Positions 11,691-23,550 of a DNA stretch of 64,000 nt are shown one piece after another. Under the pieces are notes generated by a model that saw nothing but the letters and a program-made list of their open reading frames with translations, searched no databases and was not told the DNA's origin. Source of the stretch: Draba incana (lineage: Eukaryota; Streptophyta; Magnoliopsida; Brassicales; Brassicaceae); the NCBI GenBank assembly GCA_963576765.1, contig OY755211.1:26500084-26564083 (forward strand). The letters run 5' to 3'. Position numbers and translations under genes: made by a program. How positions within the stretch are numbered: position 1 is the stretch's first letter; every line of letters starts with the position of its first letter.

Positions 11691-12889
11691 CGTGAAGAAT
11701 CTCTTGATTTCAAGAACCACTTGTGGACCAGTCATTTTTCAGAAAGATTGAAAAAACTTTCTTGACATCCCATCAGTCCTGGCACGTTGTCGCAGCGAAT
11801 TGCTTTGACCCCTCTATGAATTTACGTATAAGTGGCCTCCTTAGTTAATTCGTTTTTCATACGACTAGTCACTGTTGGTTCAAAGCCAGCTAGTAGTTCC
11901 TCTATATAACCTGAGTTAGAAGACCAAAATAGCTTCGTAAAATATTGTTGCAACAATCTCACGCTTAGCTTCCTCCTCAAAATGCTCCACACCATCATCA
12001 TCATCAACGAGTGACACAGTCATGTTCATCATACAACGAGTTTGAAAACTTCCATGAAAAAAATGAGTATTTTTATCCCCATGTTGTGCCCAATTCTCTT
12101 GACACTTATGTTTCCAATACTTTTCCTTGTTCAATTTTGATTTTTAACGCAAACATTCTTTGATGATTAGGTACAGTCTTTGCAGTTTCCAGATCAAAAG
12201 CTTCTTTGAATTGACATAATTAATCCTTTGAGTACAAGGAACATATCTTTTCCATTTAGAAGGCTCTTTACGACAACAAGATATACGTTCAGACAAGGTC
12301 TTGCGGTTTTCATCTTTATGTCTATTCCATCATTTTTTAACTACCCCCACCACCTCTGGTTTGCCACACCATATTTGATCAAACCAAAACCTACCCTTCC
12401 ATTTTAGAATGTATCCGTGCAATTTTTGGTCGATGATCCGACTCATTTCGTTCCAAATATTCAGTTTGAGACACTGGAAACAACTAAAACCACGCGGAGT
12501 TACCAAAGGAACGATCTCATTGACTTTGGGTCCAAAATTCATCTTTTGTACCGTCCTTGTTCACAATCTCTCTGTTTCCCGTCCAAAAGAATTTGTTGCC
12601 AATACTCGGTAATTCTTTGAGACGAAAAACTCTGGCCACAAATCGAAACAAATAGAAGGATGATTAATTATTTAATTAAAGTCATCAACCAAAAACCCCG
12701 CCTCATTTCGTAAAGAACCAAGAGACTTAATCTTATCCCATACAAACTTCTCATGTTGTCTAATAAGGTCCCCATAAACAAAAGACATGAAAAAGATCGT
12801 CGAACCTAGCGTAACCTTCGTATCAATTACTCTGATATCCGAATAAAAGATATGCACCTCATGTTGATCCTTCCGAAACAATTCTAAGT

Positions 12890-13600
12890 GTGGAAGCCTA
12901 AGCTAGCACAATTAGATTTGTTAGGGTTCGAGAGGAAGCAGAGACTTCTAAGGTAAGCTAGGACAACAAGAGATGAGAAAGTAGTTTTTTTTATTGCTTT
13001 GAATGTGTTTGAGTACAAAGTTGTGAATAGGATTGTCCATGCCTTCTCAAGGGCTTTTACATCAACTATATATACTATCTTTAAGGCGGCTTAACATTCC
13101 TAAGTCTTCGCGGATTCCATCCCTGCTAAAGTCGGTTGCATCAGAATGGGCTCTGTGTCTGGACCAGGCTTTGCACTGTCTTTGTATTATCGGGCCATCT
13201 TCGCATTATCGGGCTACTGGACCGAGCACGTGGTCGGCCCACTGAGGGACCAAGCACGCGGTCGGCCCGTCGTGGTGCCGAGCACGCTGTCGGCCCGTCG
13301 TGGTGCCGAGCACGCTGTCGGCCTGTCATGGTGCCGAGCACGCGGTCGGCCCGTCGTGGTGCCGAGCACGCGGTCGGCCCGTCATGGTGCCGAGCACGCG
13401 GTCGGCCCGACGTGGTCCGAGCACGTGGTCGGCTTGCTCCCTCCCGGTCTGTTGTCTGCTTCGCCTAGACTTAATCAGCTGTCACATGTTCTACATCGCG
13501 GGAAGACTCAGGTGTTGTTGCGCCTTCTTCATCGAGAGTCCGGAGGGCCATTTCTTTAGTCTTCTTGTCTTTGGACGTTAATGTTGAGCGGGTGAAAACC
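12890..13600 (+). repeat. LTR fragment of an unassigned retrotransposon
   Basis: It begins tgtggaagcctaagctagc... and shares its opening (agctagcacaattagatttg), a ctcaagggcttt phrase and an atatatactatctttaaggcgg phrase with a second fragment at 16210-16990. The two are therefore copies of one family. An imperfect palindrome with a G-box core (CCGAGCACGTGGTCGG) occurs around 13213-13230 and is expanded into the 28-bp minisatellite below. No primer-binding site was recognised, and strand and full length are uncertain. Confidence 0.4.
13211..13440. repeat. 28-bp GC-rich minisatellite
   Basis: About eight units of roughly 28 bp based on gtcggcccgtcgtggtgccg plus agcacgcg. The array is far more GC-rich than its surroundings. 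It lies inside the LTR-like fragment and appears to have grown from a single palindromic CCGAGCACGTGGTCGG element, whose end copies are retained at both edges. Confidence 0.85.
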
Positions 13601-14078
13601 GACCCCAATAATTAGCCCCCCAGCTCGGTAGTGTTAGAGATAATAGTGCCGAGTTAAAGATGTATTGGGTATCAGCGTTAATGTTCAAAGTCATGGCGTT
13701 GTTAGCATAACCACTCACAAGGCAGTAGAGGGTGACTTCATACTGGAGGTTTTAAGACTCCGTAAGCATTCTGAAGGTTTCAAGACTTCCTGCTTTGTCT
13801 GCTGAAGCTGCTGCGTTTCTACAGGAAAATTTTTTTTCTTTTCGAAGGTTTGAAGACTTCGTATTTCCTATGGAGGTTTTAAGACTCCGTGTCCCGAATG
13901 CCGATAGCAAGGTTGCCGCGGTCAAGGGATCAAAACAGGTGTTTGCCAACGACAGGGTCACCGAGGCCGCGCCCGCCGGGGGTGGGGTTGCCATCGGTTT
14001 GTCCGAGGACGGGGTTGATGAGGATGAGGAGGCCGATGACTGACTGTCTCCCCTTGTTTATGACTTAGTTTATTTTTT
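13601..14078 (+). other. Unassigned stretch with a possible gag tail
   Basis: It follows the LTR-like fragment and contains repeated ggttttaagactccgta phrases. An open frame at 13795-14043 ends in an acidic tail (SEDGVDEDEEADD), a composition common at the C-terminus of some plant retrotransposon Gag proteins. I cannot identify it. No zinc knuckle or protease follows. Confidence 0.25.
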
Positions 14079-14290
14079 GCTCATGAATGAGGCTTGTTCT
14101 TGGTTAATTGGTCATGAATGGGGCTTTGTTTGCTCATGAATGAGGCTTTGTTTGCTCATGAATAAGGCTTTGTTTGCTCATGAATGAGGCTTTGTTTGCT
14201 CATGAATGAGGCTTCGTTTGCTCATGAATGATGCTTCGTTTGCTCATGAATGAGGCTTCGTTTGCTCATAAATGAGGCTTTGTTAAGTAG
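14079..14290. repeat. 22-bp tandem repeat
   Basis: About eight units of gctcatgaatgaggctttgt plus tt, with small changes (ttt/ttc, gag/gat, aat/taa). The array begins with a longer diverged unit near 14079 and ends at about 14285. It is non-coding. Confidence 0.9.
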
Positions 14291-14435
14291 AGAAAACGCA
14301 AATGCGCTTACGCTCTTTATCTGCCAACGTTGCTGTTGGGCTTTGCAGAATGGTGCTGTTCTCTAGACACGTATGTCCGAGAACAAGTACACCCTAAGTT
14401 TTACCAGCGTGGAACCTGGGTTTTCTGAATGACTG

Positions 14436-14635
14436 NNNNNNNNNNNNNNNNNNNNNNNNNNNNNNNNNNNNNNNNNNNNNNNNNNNNNNNNNNNNNNNNN
14501 NNNNNNNNNNNNNNNNNNNNNNNNNNNNNNNNNNNNNNNNNNNNNNNNNNNNNNNNNNNNNNNNNNNNNNNNNNNNNNNNNNNNNNNNNNNNNNNNNNNN
14601 NNNNNNNNNNNNNNNNNNNNNNNNNNNNNNNNNNN
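14436..14635. other. Assembly gap (200 N)
   Basis: Exactly 200 undetermined bases. The round number suggests a placeholder rather than a measured length, so continuity of the flanking repeats across it is not assured. Confidence 0.99.
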
Positions 14636-15144
14636 CGAGCAAAGTCTGTAGCGCGGTGGAGAGCGTCGTGGATGGTCGCGGGTGGGTTGACAGTTGATGT
14701 GCTAAGTTTTAACCACAAATAAAATCCGCAAGTGCATAGACAATCGCAGTAATATATGAGGTATCGAATCTACAGAGACCAAGGTTACACTATGAGATTA
14801 TGAGATTCTAATTTAAAGCTAAGATAAAATGGGATTGGTTGTAACGAAACAACCAGGAGCTTTGGCTTCGGCTTCTTAAGGTCCGGACCGGTCGGTCTCC
14901 ACCCTGGACCGGTCGGTCCAGTTTCCAGGGACCTTTAAATCTTCGAGTCCTCAGGCGAGCAGGTGCTCGGTTATGAAAAATGCCATCTTTTCTCCGGATT
15001 CGTCCCTTTTGCTCCAATGACCCCCAATGACTCCAATCTATGCTTGAGAGCCTCCTAGAACCTGAAAAGACATAAAAAGAACTAGAAAGAACCGAAAACA
15101 AATAGAAAACAATAAGTAAAAGATGCAAAAATCCTAATATATCA
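14636..15144. other. LTR-like non-coding remnant
   Basis: It contains a phrase resembling 475-560 (cgcaagtgcatagacaatcg), hinting at the same Athila/Tat-type LTR family. Around 14885-14919 it has two copies of an inverted motif, GGACCGGTCGGTCC (arms GGACCG/CGGTCC around GT). No gene is visible. Confidence 0.35.
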
Positions 15145-15371
15145 ACTGTCAATTCCTGCCAGAATGGAGAAGGGCATCGAAGCGCTCCTCTCAAGGCCTC
15201 CAGCGCAAACGTGTTGGTAGTACCGTCCACTTTTGACTGCGTGTGCTTGAATCTTGTCACGAAAGACCGTAAGCTTTCATTCTCACCCTGCTTGTTCGTC
15301 CACAGCTCCGCATCATAAATCTTTCTTTCAGGAATATTTTAGTTGACGTGATTTTAGCAATTTCTCAAATT
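15145..15371 (-). pseudogene. Ty3/gypsy gag relic
   Basis: The minus strand encodes ENESLRSFVTRFKHTQSKV followed by TFALEALRGAL, a typical gypsy Gag capsid segment (LRxYVxRF ... AxxAFxxGL). It is a short piece with stops upstream. The TRIM at 15377-16143 begins a few bases beyond it, so the TRIM probably landed in this relic. Confidence 0.55.
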
Positions 15372-15376
15372 GTTTG

Positions 15377-16143
15377 TATGACACCCGGTTTCAGGGTATA
15401 TATGGTATATGCGGGAAGGTTTAAAAAAATTTCTCTTACCTTTTCGGTCAACGGTCTTGAGAAAACTCCAGAGTTAAGCGTGCCTGAGCTGGAGCAATCT
15501 CATGATAGGTGACATACTCGGAAGTCATTTCCAGTATCGTGTGAGTGAAGACAAAACACAGGAAAAGATCGCGCGGTGATTTGCAGGGTCAGTAAACAAG
15601 ACTTCCGAGCCTCTCGATCTAACGCACCGACCGTTGGACATGGTGGGCCCACGGACCTGAGAGTGGATGGGGGCCCATGGGAAGGGCGGTCGGAGCGTTA
15701 CAAGTGGTATCAAAGCGAACCCTGACAACTGTGTGAGTCATATTATCGGGGGTAACGTTCTTGGTATGCGCAACAAGGACGTTGCGATCTATTAGTGTGG
15801 GTGATTGTGACACCCCGGTTTCAGGGCATATGTGGTATACGCGGTGTATGCGGAGAGGCTTAAAAAAATTGATTTAGCTACCTATGTCACCAAAGTTTAT
15901 CTTTTCGGTCACAGATCTTGAGAGAACTGCTCTAACTCAGCAATCTCATAATGGGTGACCTAGTGGGAAGTCATTTCCAGTATCGTGTGAGTGAAGACAA
16001 AACACGGAGATATATCGTGTGCTGATTTGCAGGGTCAGTAAACAAGACTTCCGAGCCTCGCAGTCTAATGCACCGACCGTCAGACATACCCATGGGCCTG
16101 AGAGTCGACGGGAGCCCATGGGAGGGGCGGTCGAAGCGTTACA
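15377..16143 (+). mobile_element. TRIM (miniature LTR retrotransposon)
   Basis: Two direct LTRs, 15377-15702 and 15806-16143, flank an internal region of only 103 bp with no coding capacity. The LTRs start TATGACACCC (first base pair altered) and TGTGACACCCC and both end GCGTTACA. They share long blocks (tcatttccagtatcgtgtga, cagggtcagtaaacaagact). A primer-binding-like site (TGGTATCAAAGC, 15705-15716) follows the left LTR, and a purine-rich gtgtgggtgatt precedes the right one. The flanks show a 5-bp target duplication gtttg (15372-15376 and 16144-16148). It depends on enzymes from other elements to move. Confidence 0.85.
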
Positions 16144-16148
16144 GTTTG

Positions 16149-17000
16149 TTTTTCTGTTGTTAGTCTTGGCATATGCTATTGGATTGAAATATGTTTTTTC
16201 ATCCCTAATAGATGAATGTGTATGGGAGTCGAAACTAGCATAATTAGATTTGTCAAGGGTTTTTCAAGGAACAAGATTTTCTAGGTTTAAAACTAAGAAC
16301 GAAAAGCTTAAGAATCTTAAATCGTAAAGAGAGCTTTTGCGTATTAAGTTGCAGACCCCTTTCTCAAGGGTGATACATGAATATATATACTATTTTAGTC
16401 GGCTAAGCCTATTCCAAAGAGTAAAAAGAAATTTGCTTAAGTCGTAAGGGTTTTTGCTTTGTCAAAGTTGGCCATCGATACATGGGCTTCGTCTTCTGGG
16501 CTTGACCACTGTTGGACTTGTCGCTATGGCCCAAATCCATCTCGTCGCTATCTCATCTCGTTGTTAGCTCCATCTCGGCAAAGAATGATACAGTGATGTT
16601 GTTGAAATCGGCATTGCTTCTACGATAGAAACATCGTTGCATGGATTTGCTTACAAAATAGTTTGCGTGTGGGCTGCAAAATGCGATAACTCCCCAACTC
16701 GGCAGAGCCAAATCGATAGACTGCAAACTCGGCGGGAAATTAAACTTGGAAAGACAGTTCGCAGCAGAATAGTTCGCGGCAAGACATGATTCGTTTTGCG
16801 ACAGGATACGCAAATAGTTTGCGGTAGGAAAATCCATCCTGCGATAGGATACGCAAAAAAATATTTTCGTTTTCTATATAGAAACCTACTCTATTACTTG
16901 TAAATATTTTTGTGTTCTACTATCAATAACTAGTCATTTATACATGTTTTATATAACAAATCGCTCAGAAACGTTTACAACCGCAACCGCCCACTTCCAC
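16149..17000 (+). repeat. LTR fragment related to 12890-13600
   Basis: From about 16210 it shares the opening (ctagcataattagatttg), the tctcaaggg/atatatatactatttta block and a ccccaactcgg block with the fragment at 12890-13640. It is non-coding. Boundaries are not clear; the right edge near 17000 ends in a ccgcccacttccacaacact phrase. Confidence 0.4.
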
Positions 17001-17219
17001 AACACTCTTATAAGTTTTGTTTTTTGAAATGGTGATATGTTTGGAAACAAAATTTGTTATGATAGTATTCCAGGGATTTTCCTATTTTCTTTTTCATTCG
17101 ATTATCCAAGTGCGCTGATTACCTCCATTCAGTTGAAGGGAGACAAGTAAAATTAATGAATAAGCGATGGAGATGATGACTGATGAATGCTCTTCATACT
17201 AAGAAGAAGATTTCAGATG

Positions 17220-17640
17220 AAATATGGTCATTTAGCGACAATATGGGATGAATTGCAAACTTAAAAGCCTTCCTCGTGTGTTTGTCTGCCGGAACTTCTA
17301 ATTATGAGAAGAGAAATGTGTTCACTAGTTTATTATAGTTTTGATGAATCCTTATTTAAAAAATATACTCACTATAATTATTTAAGCCGATGAAATGCCA
17401 TATCTTGACAACGTTTATGCAAAGATAATTTGTGTAGAAGAGAGACTCAACTCAGCTAAAGCTTCAGAAAAAGAGGTAATAGTGTTTATGACAACCCGTG
17501 AGTCACAATCAAATGAACCATGTAACTTTGTCACTCGTCGCGAGAGTTGTGGTGCAACGAGATATGTGCAACTGATTTATCATGTCCATCTTGAATTGAA
17601 TCCCATTCTAGGACTTGTACATGTTCAACTTAGGCCATGA
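17220..17640 (+). pseudogene. Ty1/copia-type gag relic
   Basis: One frame reads GHLATIWDELQT, then after stops YYSFDES, then PYLDNVYAKIICVEERLNSAKASEKE (17395-17520). These match the order of the copia/UBN2-type Gag (LxxIWDEL, FMxGLDES, PSLDxVYxKIxxEE). It is heavily decayed and lacks the zinc knuckle. The open part is 81 residues. About 170 bp of AT-rich sequence separates it from the MULE. Confidence 0.55.
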
Positions 17641-18969
17641 CATCTCTTATTTGGATCATTTTTCTTGGATTAATAAACATGATTATGATAATATGTTAAG
17701 TATATGTACTTCAACATCAAAACTAATTGGAAATAAATTATATATTATTTTTGTTTGATCTTAACTTTTTGTGTGAGATTCTTAATAGTTTATTATATCT
17801 TCATGTGGTATAGATTATATTATCGGGAGAATTGCTAAAATACACCCTTATTTGATTTTGAATGCAACACTACACACCTTATGTAATTTTTTGCAAAAGT
17901 AACCTAAAGGGATAGTGAAATTACATTTAGAGCCATAATGAACAAACAATAAAATTGCAGCCAGAATGACTATTTTACCCTTACTGAAGTCTACACGGCA
18001 ATTTACAAGTCTATTTTGTAGATATACACCAGAAATCTACTTTACGGAAGTCTACAACTCAATTTGGAAGTCTACAACGTAATTATTTAAGTAATTTAAA
18101 TATATAAATGCATAAAAATAGTTTGACCAAAAAATATTATTGATAATCAAACTAAAAACAATTGTGATGTATTAAAAATAAAAGTTCACAAAATTAAAAT
18201 AAAGTAAAAAAAAAAGACAAATTACATTGAAAATGAACGAATGAACTACATAGTATACTAAATTCCAAATACTCTACTTCGTCACATTACATTTACATGT
18301 CATGTGACAATGTGGTGACATGGTAGTAGTCATTGTTATGTAATATGTATGTATAGTCTTTATGATTTTATTATTGTAATGAATTTATGTTTTAGGGATT
18401 TGTGGTATATGGTCTTTGGTTTAGGATTAACAACTTATTAGAAGTTCTAATGTAGGGTTTGATTATCAAAAGTTGAGTTCACTATAAGGTGATGTTAAAT
18501 CTTGAGTATTATGAGTCATGTAAGTCATTGACATTAGTTTATGGATTTATGAGTTAAAAATATGGGAAATGGATTGACATTAGAAGTTGAAAACATGTGT
18601 TTACCTTTAGGGTTACATTTTGAAGTTCATAATTTCAATATTTAAAAAGTCAAATTTGCACAAAAGTGTAAAATTATGAATATATTAAGTGTTTGAATGA
18701 TTAATAATATTTTTTATTTTCGGTTTTCAATAATCTTAAAAAATATTCGATTTAGGTATTGAATTATAGACTTCCATTGTAGTGTACTCCACATATGTAG
18801 ACTTCTATTGCATACTTCAATTCGATATACTTCCATTGCGATTAGGGTTTTAGGTCAGAGTATGGGGTTTCGTAGACAACCAATGGTAGTCTACCTAAAC
18901 CAAAAAATTATTAACCTAACCATATATAAACTAAAGGACTTAACAGAGAAAGCCCTAATTTTGTTAATG

Positions 18970-18973
<4 letters not shown>

Positions 18974-19006
<33 letters not shown>
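18974..19006. repeat. CT microsatellite
   Basis: An uninterrupted (CT)n run of about 16 units followed by tctctctc. It lies upstream of the GRF gene within the MULE. CT tracts are frequent in Arabidopsis 5' leaders, which fits a transcription start nearby. Confidence 0.95.
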
Positions 19007-19014
<8 letters not shown>

Positions 19015-19607
19015 AAACGGCGGTAGCCAAAAAATTTCTCCATTCTCTGCTTCAGATCTAGACACAACCACATTCCTCCTCAACTCTTTGTCGTAATCAT
19101 ATACCACTATCTCCGTCCTCATATCTCAATTTCTTTCTCCTTTCTCTGTAGTACTTTTCCTTCCTCAGATCTTCATTTATGCGTCGTGGAACAAGGTATG
19201 TCTCTATCTTATTTCTCGGTCTCTATGTTCTTCACATTTCACACTTATTGTGATCTTCCTCTATCTGATCTTGTGTTGTCATTAACATCCTCCTTCGCCG
19301 CCTCTCCATCGCCGCCGCCTATATTCTAAATCGGTAAGTCGTCGCAAGTCTTCTTCTTTCTCCATCTTTATCTGTTCTAACTTCTCTGCATGTTTTTTTA
19401 TCATTTTTTGAAGTTCTTCATCTATTTTCTGTCGTATATGGTTTCATGTAGATCTGGAATACGGTCGTTAACATTTTTCCTCTATGCGGTCTCAAAAGTA
19501 AGTTTTCCATGTATCCCTTGATTGCAAACGTCTATTGTTGTAGACTTTAACTGTAAGTCTACAATGTAGAATTCCTGGAAGTCTACCTATAATTAGAGTA
19601 AGTCTAC

Positions 19608-20186
19608 ATGGGTCAATTTAGCTATACACAACCGTCTAGTAGTTTTGTAAGGAGTGTGAACTCAACTGCTCGGCGAAGAGGAGGTCGAATTCCCGGATTT
19701 TCCAAATTGTGTAACTGTGGTTTGTTGGCCGTTCTTAAAACCTCCACCTCCTATGATAATCCGGATCTTAGATTCTATGGATGTAAAAACCATGCGGTAA
19801 GATTTTAAGTGATATTTGTTTGTTATCATTCTTGTTTATTCATGTATTTGTTATTGGGTTTTACAAGATGGTCTCTTCAATATCTGTAAGGGTGGGATGA
19901 GGCTATAATGGAGGAATTTGAAGATATGAGGCTGGTGGTGGAAAAACATTCTGAGATAATTCGTCACTTAACAATTAGCGAGAGAGAAGCCATACTAGAT
20001 TGTGTTGATCCACCAACAGAGACAATTCTGCGTAATTTTGAGAGAGCGGAGGTAGAGTTAGCCCATCTAATGGAATTGATACTTGAAAATTGTTACAGAG
20101 GCGTCGAGGTAAAAGAGGTTTTGCTGGTGTTCCTAATCATTGTATGTGTGATGAGTTGGGTTTGTGTTTGGTGGACAAGATCCTAA
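19608..20186 (+). CDS. GRF zinc-finger protein with C-terminal membrane segment
   Basis: Exon 1 (19608-19796) opens with MGQFSY and contains a GRF-type zinc finger, CNCG then TSTSYDNPDLRFYGCKNH, with ligands C35, C37, C59 and H62. A donor GTAAGA follows. Exon 2 (from about 19891 to the stop ending at 20186) reads WDEAIMEEFEDMRLVVE, a likely coiled coil, and ends in a hydrophobic stretch VLLVFLIIVCVMSWVCV that should span a membrane. GRF fingers bind single-stranded nucleic acid in other proteins. GRF plus coiled coil plus membrane tail is a common plant transposon-associated architecture. The exon junction phase does not close cleanly in my reading, so the gene may be damaged or use another acceptor. 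Its place inside the MULE, beside motif clusters, suggests it belongs to the element. Confidence 0.6.
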
Positions 20187-22581
20187 TTTAGTCTTTGGCT
20201 ATATAATTTATCTGAACACAACTAAATTTACAGTGTTTAAAGTTCATGGCCGTCTATAACTTCTTCCTATTGTTATTTTCCTTTTTCTATTTCTTATAGA
20301 CTGCATTGGGTGTCTACAACTCAAAAATTTGAATTGTTTTTTTAAATTAGGTCAAACTTTGTAGTTTGCAGTGGAAGTCTACAATTCAAAATCAAAGTAG
20401 TAAAAGTTGAGATTTGAAATTAGGTAATGCACTGGAAGTCTACAATTCAAAATAAAAGAATTCAATTTGCACAGAAGTAAAAATTGGAATAAGGTTCAAA
20501 ATTTGTAAACTTCCTAAAGTCTACACTATAAGTCTACAATGGAAGTCTACAATTCGAAATCAAAGTAGTAAAAATTGATGTTTGAAATTAGGTTATGAAT
20601 CGGCGATTTCAAAGAAGTAAAAAATTGTAATTTAAAATTTAAAATTAGGTCATGCAGTGGAAGTGTACAATTCGAAATAAAAGAATTCAATTTGCACAAA
20701 AGTAAAAATTGAAATTAGGTTAAAATTTGTAGACTTTGTTGGAAGTCTACACTAGAAGTCTACAATGGAAGTCTACGTTATAATCGGTGTATTAACATAA
20801 CTGTTGTATTAACCACTGTATTAACATAACCGTGGACACTAAACCATCAATTTTCACCTTCATATAAATACTAAACATGTAAGAATTTTTGTTAACAAAA
20901 AACTGTTAAATTGCTTTCTCCAAGGGTGAAAATTTGTCGCTTCATATTCTACCATTGTTACTGCCTCTAACGAAGATTTCTGACTCTTCTGCCACTGACG
21001 AAGGACACCTTGGTAAGAATGGCCAACCAAAGTTAGTGCTCTCTTCTTTGTTCTCTTACTCTCTTTTTATTTTCTTTGTTCTCTTTCTCTCTTTCTCTTT
21101 TCTTTGTTGTTTTATCCCTTCGATTCTATATTGGTACTTAGTATCTCTCTTTTCTTATATTTTCACTTTTCAGATCTATTCGCCGACATCGTCTCCAGAT
21201 CTATGAATATCTCTTTTTTTAAGTAGATATGCATTGTTTTATTTCGAAAAGAAAATCAAAATTTTTCCATATCGGAATAACTGAATCCTTTTGTTTATTA
21301 TTCTTAAAAATACTTTTGTCGCAGACTTTAGTTGCTTACTTCAATTTTTTCATTTGTCTCTTATGGTAATTATCTAACTTCAAATTGGTTGTGTTTTTTA
21401 GGCTAATAATGACTGATCGACGATTCCCTTCAAGAATCTTTCCTAAAGGTCATGAGCCCGAGCCAGATAAAAGCATAGGGGTTTATAGTGGTAATGCGAA
21501 GCTGTTTGCAGCTCTCTTAGGTACTGAAGTGACCGCTGGTGCTCTACGCCTAGATGAATTGGATGAGATTCGGCAGTCGAGTTTGGGAGTGATTCTCATG
21601 TTTCATGACCTGAAATTTGGTTGGTGGTCAAAGTTGGTCCACCATATGCTCACCTTCCAGCTAGTTTGCAACAAGCATAATAAGATATAGAGTCTTATTG
21701 GTGTAAAACCTGTTAGGCTTTCGATGCTAGAGTTTCATGATATTACTGGTCTTGATTGTCATTACGTTGACAATTTGCTGATACCTTCTGTTGAAGTTAA
21801 ATCTGAGATGAAGAATTTCTGGAAACTTCTTAGAGTGCCTATTAAGTTGGGTCCAAGTGTTGATGATCTAACTGCTGCTTGCAAGAGATGTAAATCATGG
21901 TCTCGGGAAGATCGTATAAGGTTTGGATATCTTGCCTTATATGTTGGATACATTGAAGGGCGTAGAAGTTCTACAGCCGTAAATGTTTTGTTGGGAAGGC
22001 TGGTAATGGATGAAGCTATATTTTTGGGTTATCCATGGGGAAGAGTTGCTTGCACGAATCTGATGAAGTCAGTGAAGGAAGCAGACTTGATGAAGAATGG
22101 AAATTATATTAATAGTTTTGCTGAAGTGCTCCAACTGTGGGTGTACACGTGTCTACCGGACCTTGCTCAAGATATACAAGATCATATTCCTGGTAACCCA
22201 ACACCACCACTCCTTGCGTTCACATGATCCATATTTCGTAAGAACCTCCGATAGCGCATCGAGGAACATGTATGTATTCTCTTGAAGACTTCTCTTGTAG
22301 ACTTCATGACTTCTCTTGTAGACTTTTCTTGTTCTAATTCCTTTTTATTTTTATTTTGTAGACTCGTGTTAATAAATTTGTGACTACGGATGACCTCGAG
22401 GACTTGTTTCCTCCTTGGGAAAATGATGTTGAAGATGCTTTGATCAAAAACATTATCCTTTCAGTATATTAAGGTGCCTTGACCTTTGATGAATCTCACT
22501 GGCTTGAAGATGGGGTCAAGCTTTTGACCGGTGGCGTAAAAACTGAGAGAGGTACGTATTCTACAAACTAGTAGTTATAGT

Positions 22582-22604
22582 GTAGACTTCTAATGTAGAC
22601 TTTT
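22582..22604. repeat. 13-bp motif array, left half
   Basis: GTAGACT starts at 22582 and 22595, 13 bp apart. The array resumes on the other side of the retrotransposon at 28711 with unbroken 13-bp phase once the insert and its 5-bp duplication are removed. Confidence 0.85.
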
Positions 22605-23369
22605 TGATATATCATGGTTTTTACCCAGTTTAGACCATGATATAAGTCCAATATATAGAGTCTTTGTTGTGTTTTCCATTGGTTTTAGAGTCTTTGCAGG
22701 TTTTTACACGATTGGAGAATAAAATATGTTTACTGGGAGTTTTGGAGCATTACGGAAGAGGACGTCGAAAATGCAAGTGAAGAATGGATTTGAGAGACTG
22801 GTGTCGATCGATACCATCCCTGGTGTCGATCGACACCCTGCGCATACACAGAAAGCCACTTTTCGAAAATTTGCCGTTTTTGCCCAAAAGTTCCAGATGT
22901 TTACTTTTGTGATCTATGACGGTTTAGAACCTGTATAAATATGTTTTCCAAGTCATTGTTTAGACTTATGCTTTACTTTATCTTTGTTTAAGAGATATCT
23001 TCAATTAATATAATGGTTTTTGCTTCGATTATGTCTGAGTAGTAACCCTGTTAGGTTTAGGGATTTTCAAAAGTGTTTGATGATTTGCTAGATCTGATTG
23101 TTATTGCATAGGATTAATATCATTAGATTGTTCTTCATCTTGTCTTGTGTTTATTGCTGATTTTAGATTCATGACCTGAAATCTGATCTTAGGATAATTA
23201 ATAGAAACGAAAGTTTGATTGATTTCCTGAACTAGACTTTGATGAGCAAAAATTTCTTTTTGCAAAGAAATTTGGTTTAGGGTTTTGTGAGAAATTGAAC
23301 CTGAACATTAATGCTTGTTTAGATTGTTAGGATTCGCAAAGAAATTTGGTCTTCTAGGATCTGAACTTA
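22605..23369 (+). repeat. Left LTR (3'-truncated)
   Basis: It aligns base for base with 27614-28380 apart from scattered changes. It stops matching after ggatctgaacttaga, where the right copy continues for about 320 bp. A deletion that also removed the primer-binding site is the simplest explanation. A palindrome pair lies at 22804 and 22826. Confidence 0.85.
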
Positions 23370-23550
23370 GAAATTTGTCTAGGCTTGTTTTTATTTTTGT
23401 TTACAATTTTCTGCTTGTTTCGTTTGTCTTTCTGTTTTGCTTTTCAGGTATTTGCGAAACCGCAATATCAGAAGCAACAAAGACAAAGAGCTAGTAGAAT
23501 ACGATCTTCCAGGACTTACATGCTTAGAATGCGAGAATCGAAGAGTAGTG

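Larger units (their letters stand above)
6019..12889 (-). mobile_element. LINE-type non-LTR retrotransposon relic, split by a hAT element
   Basis: Minus-strand pieces follow the order of a plant L1-like ORF2, right to left. An endonuclease C-terminal part lies at 12672-12881 (FVYGDLIRQHEKFVWDKIKS, ending LVDDFN). Reverse transcriptase lies at 11017-11690 (DLRPISLCSVAYKIVSKIL, then HLLFANDSLF replacing the usual FADD box). A zinc-binding/connector region follows around 9720-10900. RNase H is split between 9619-9720 and 6019-6311 (NGGAWITRD then ITELKCVFWSLFNLHDLRF). There are many frameshifts and stops. The 5' part of the endonuclease is missing where an LTR fragment begins. The hAT insertion at 6312-9618 cuts the RNase H domain. 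Confidence 0.75.

Noticed and set aside
13136..13581. Several overlapping open frames rich in S/A/R/G/P in both directions
   Set aside because: They are translations of the 28-bp GC-rich minisatellite in three frames, with no protein signal.
14394..14722. Open frames spanning the N gap
   Set aside because: They are mostly undetermined residues; the coding status is an artefact of the gap.
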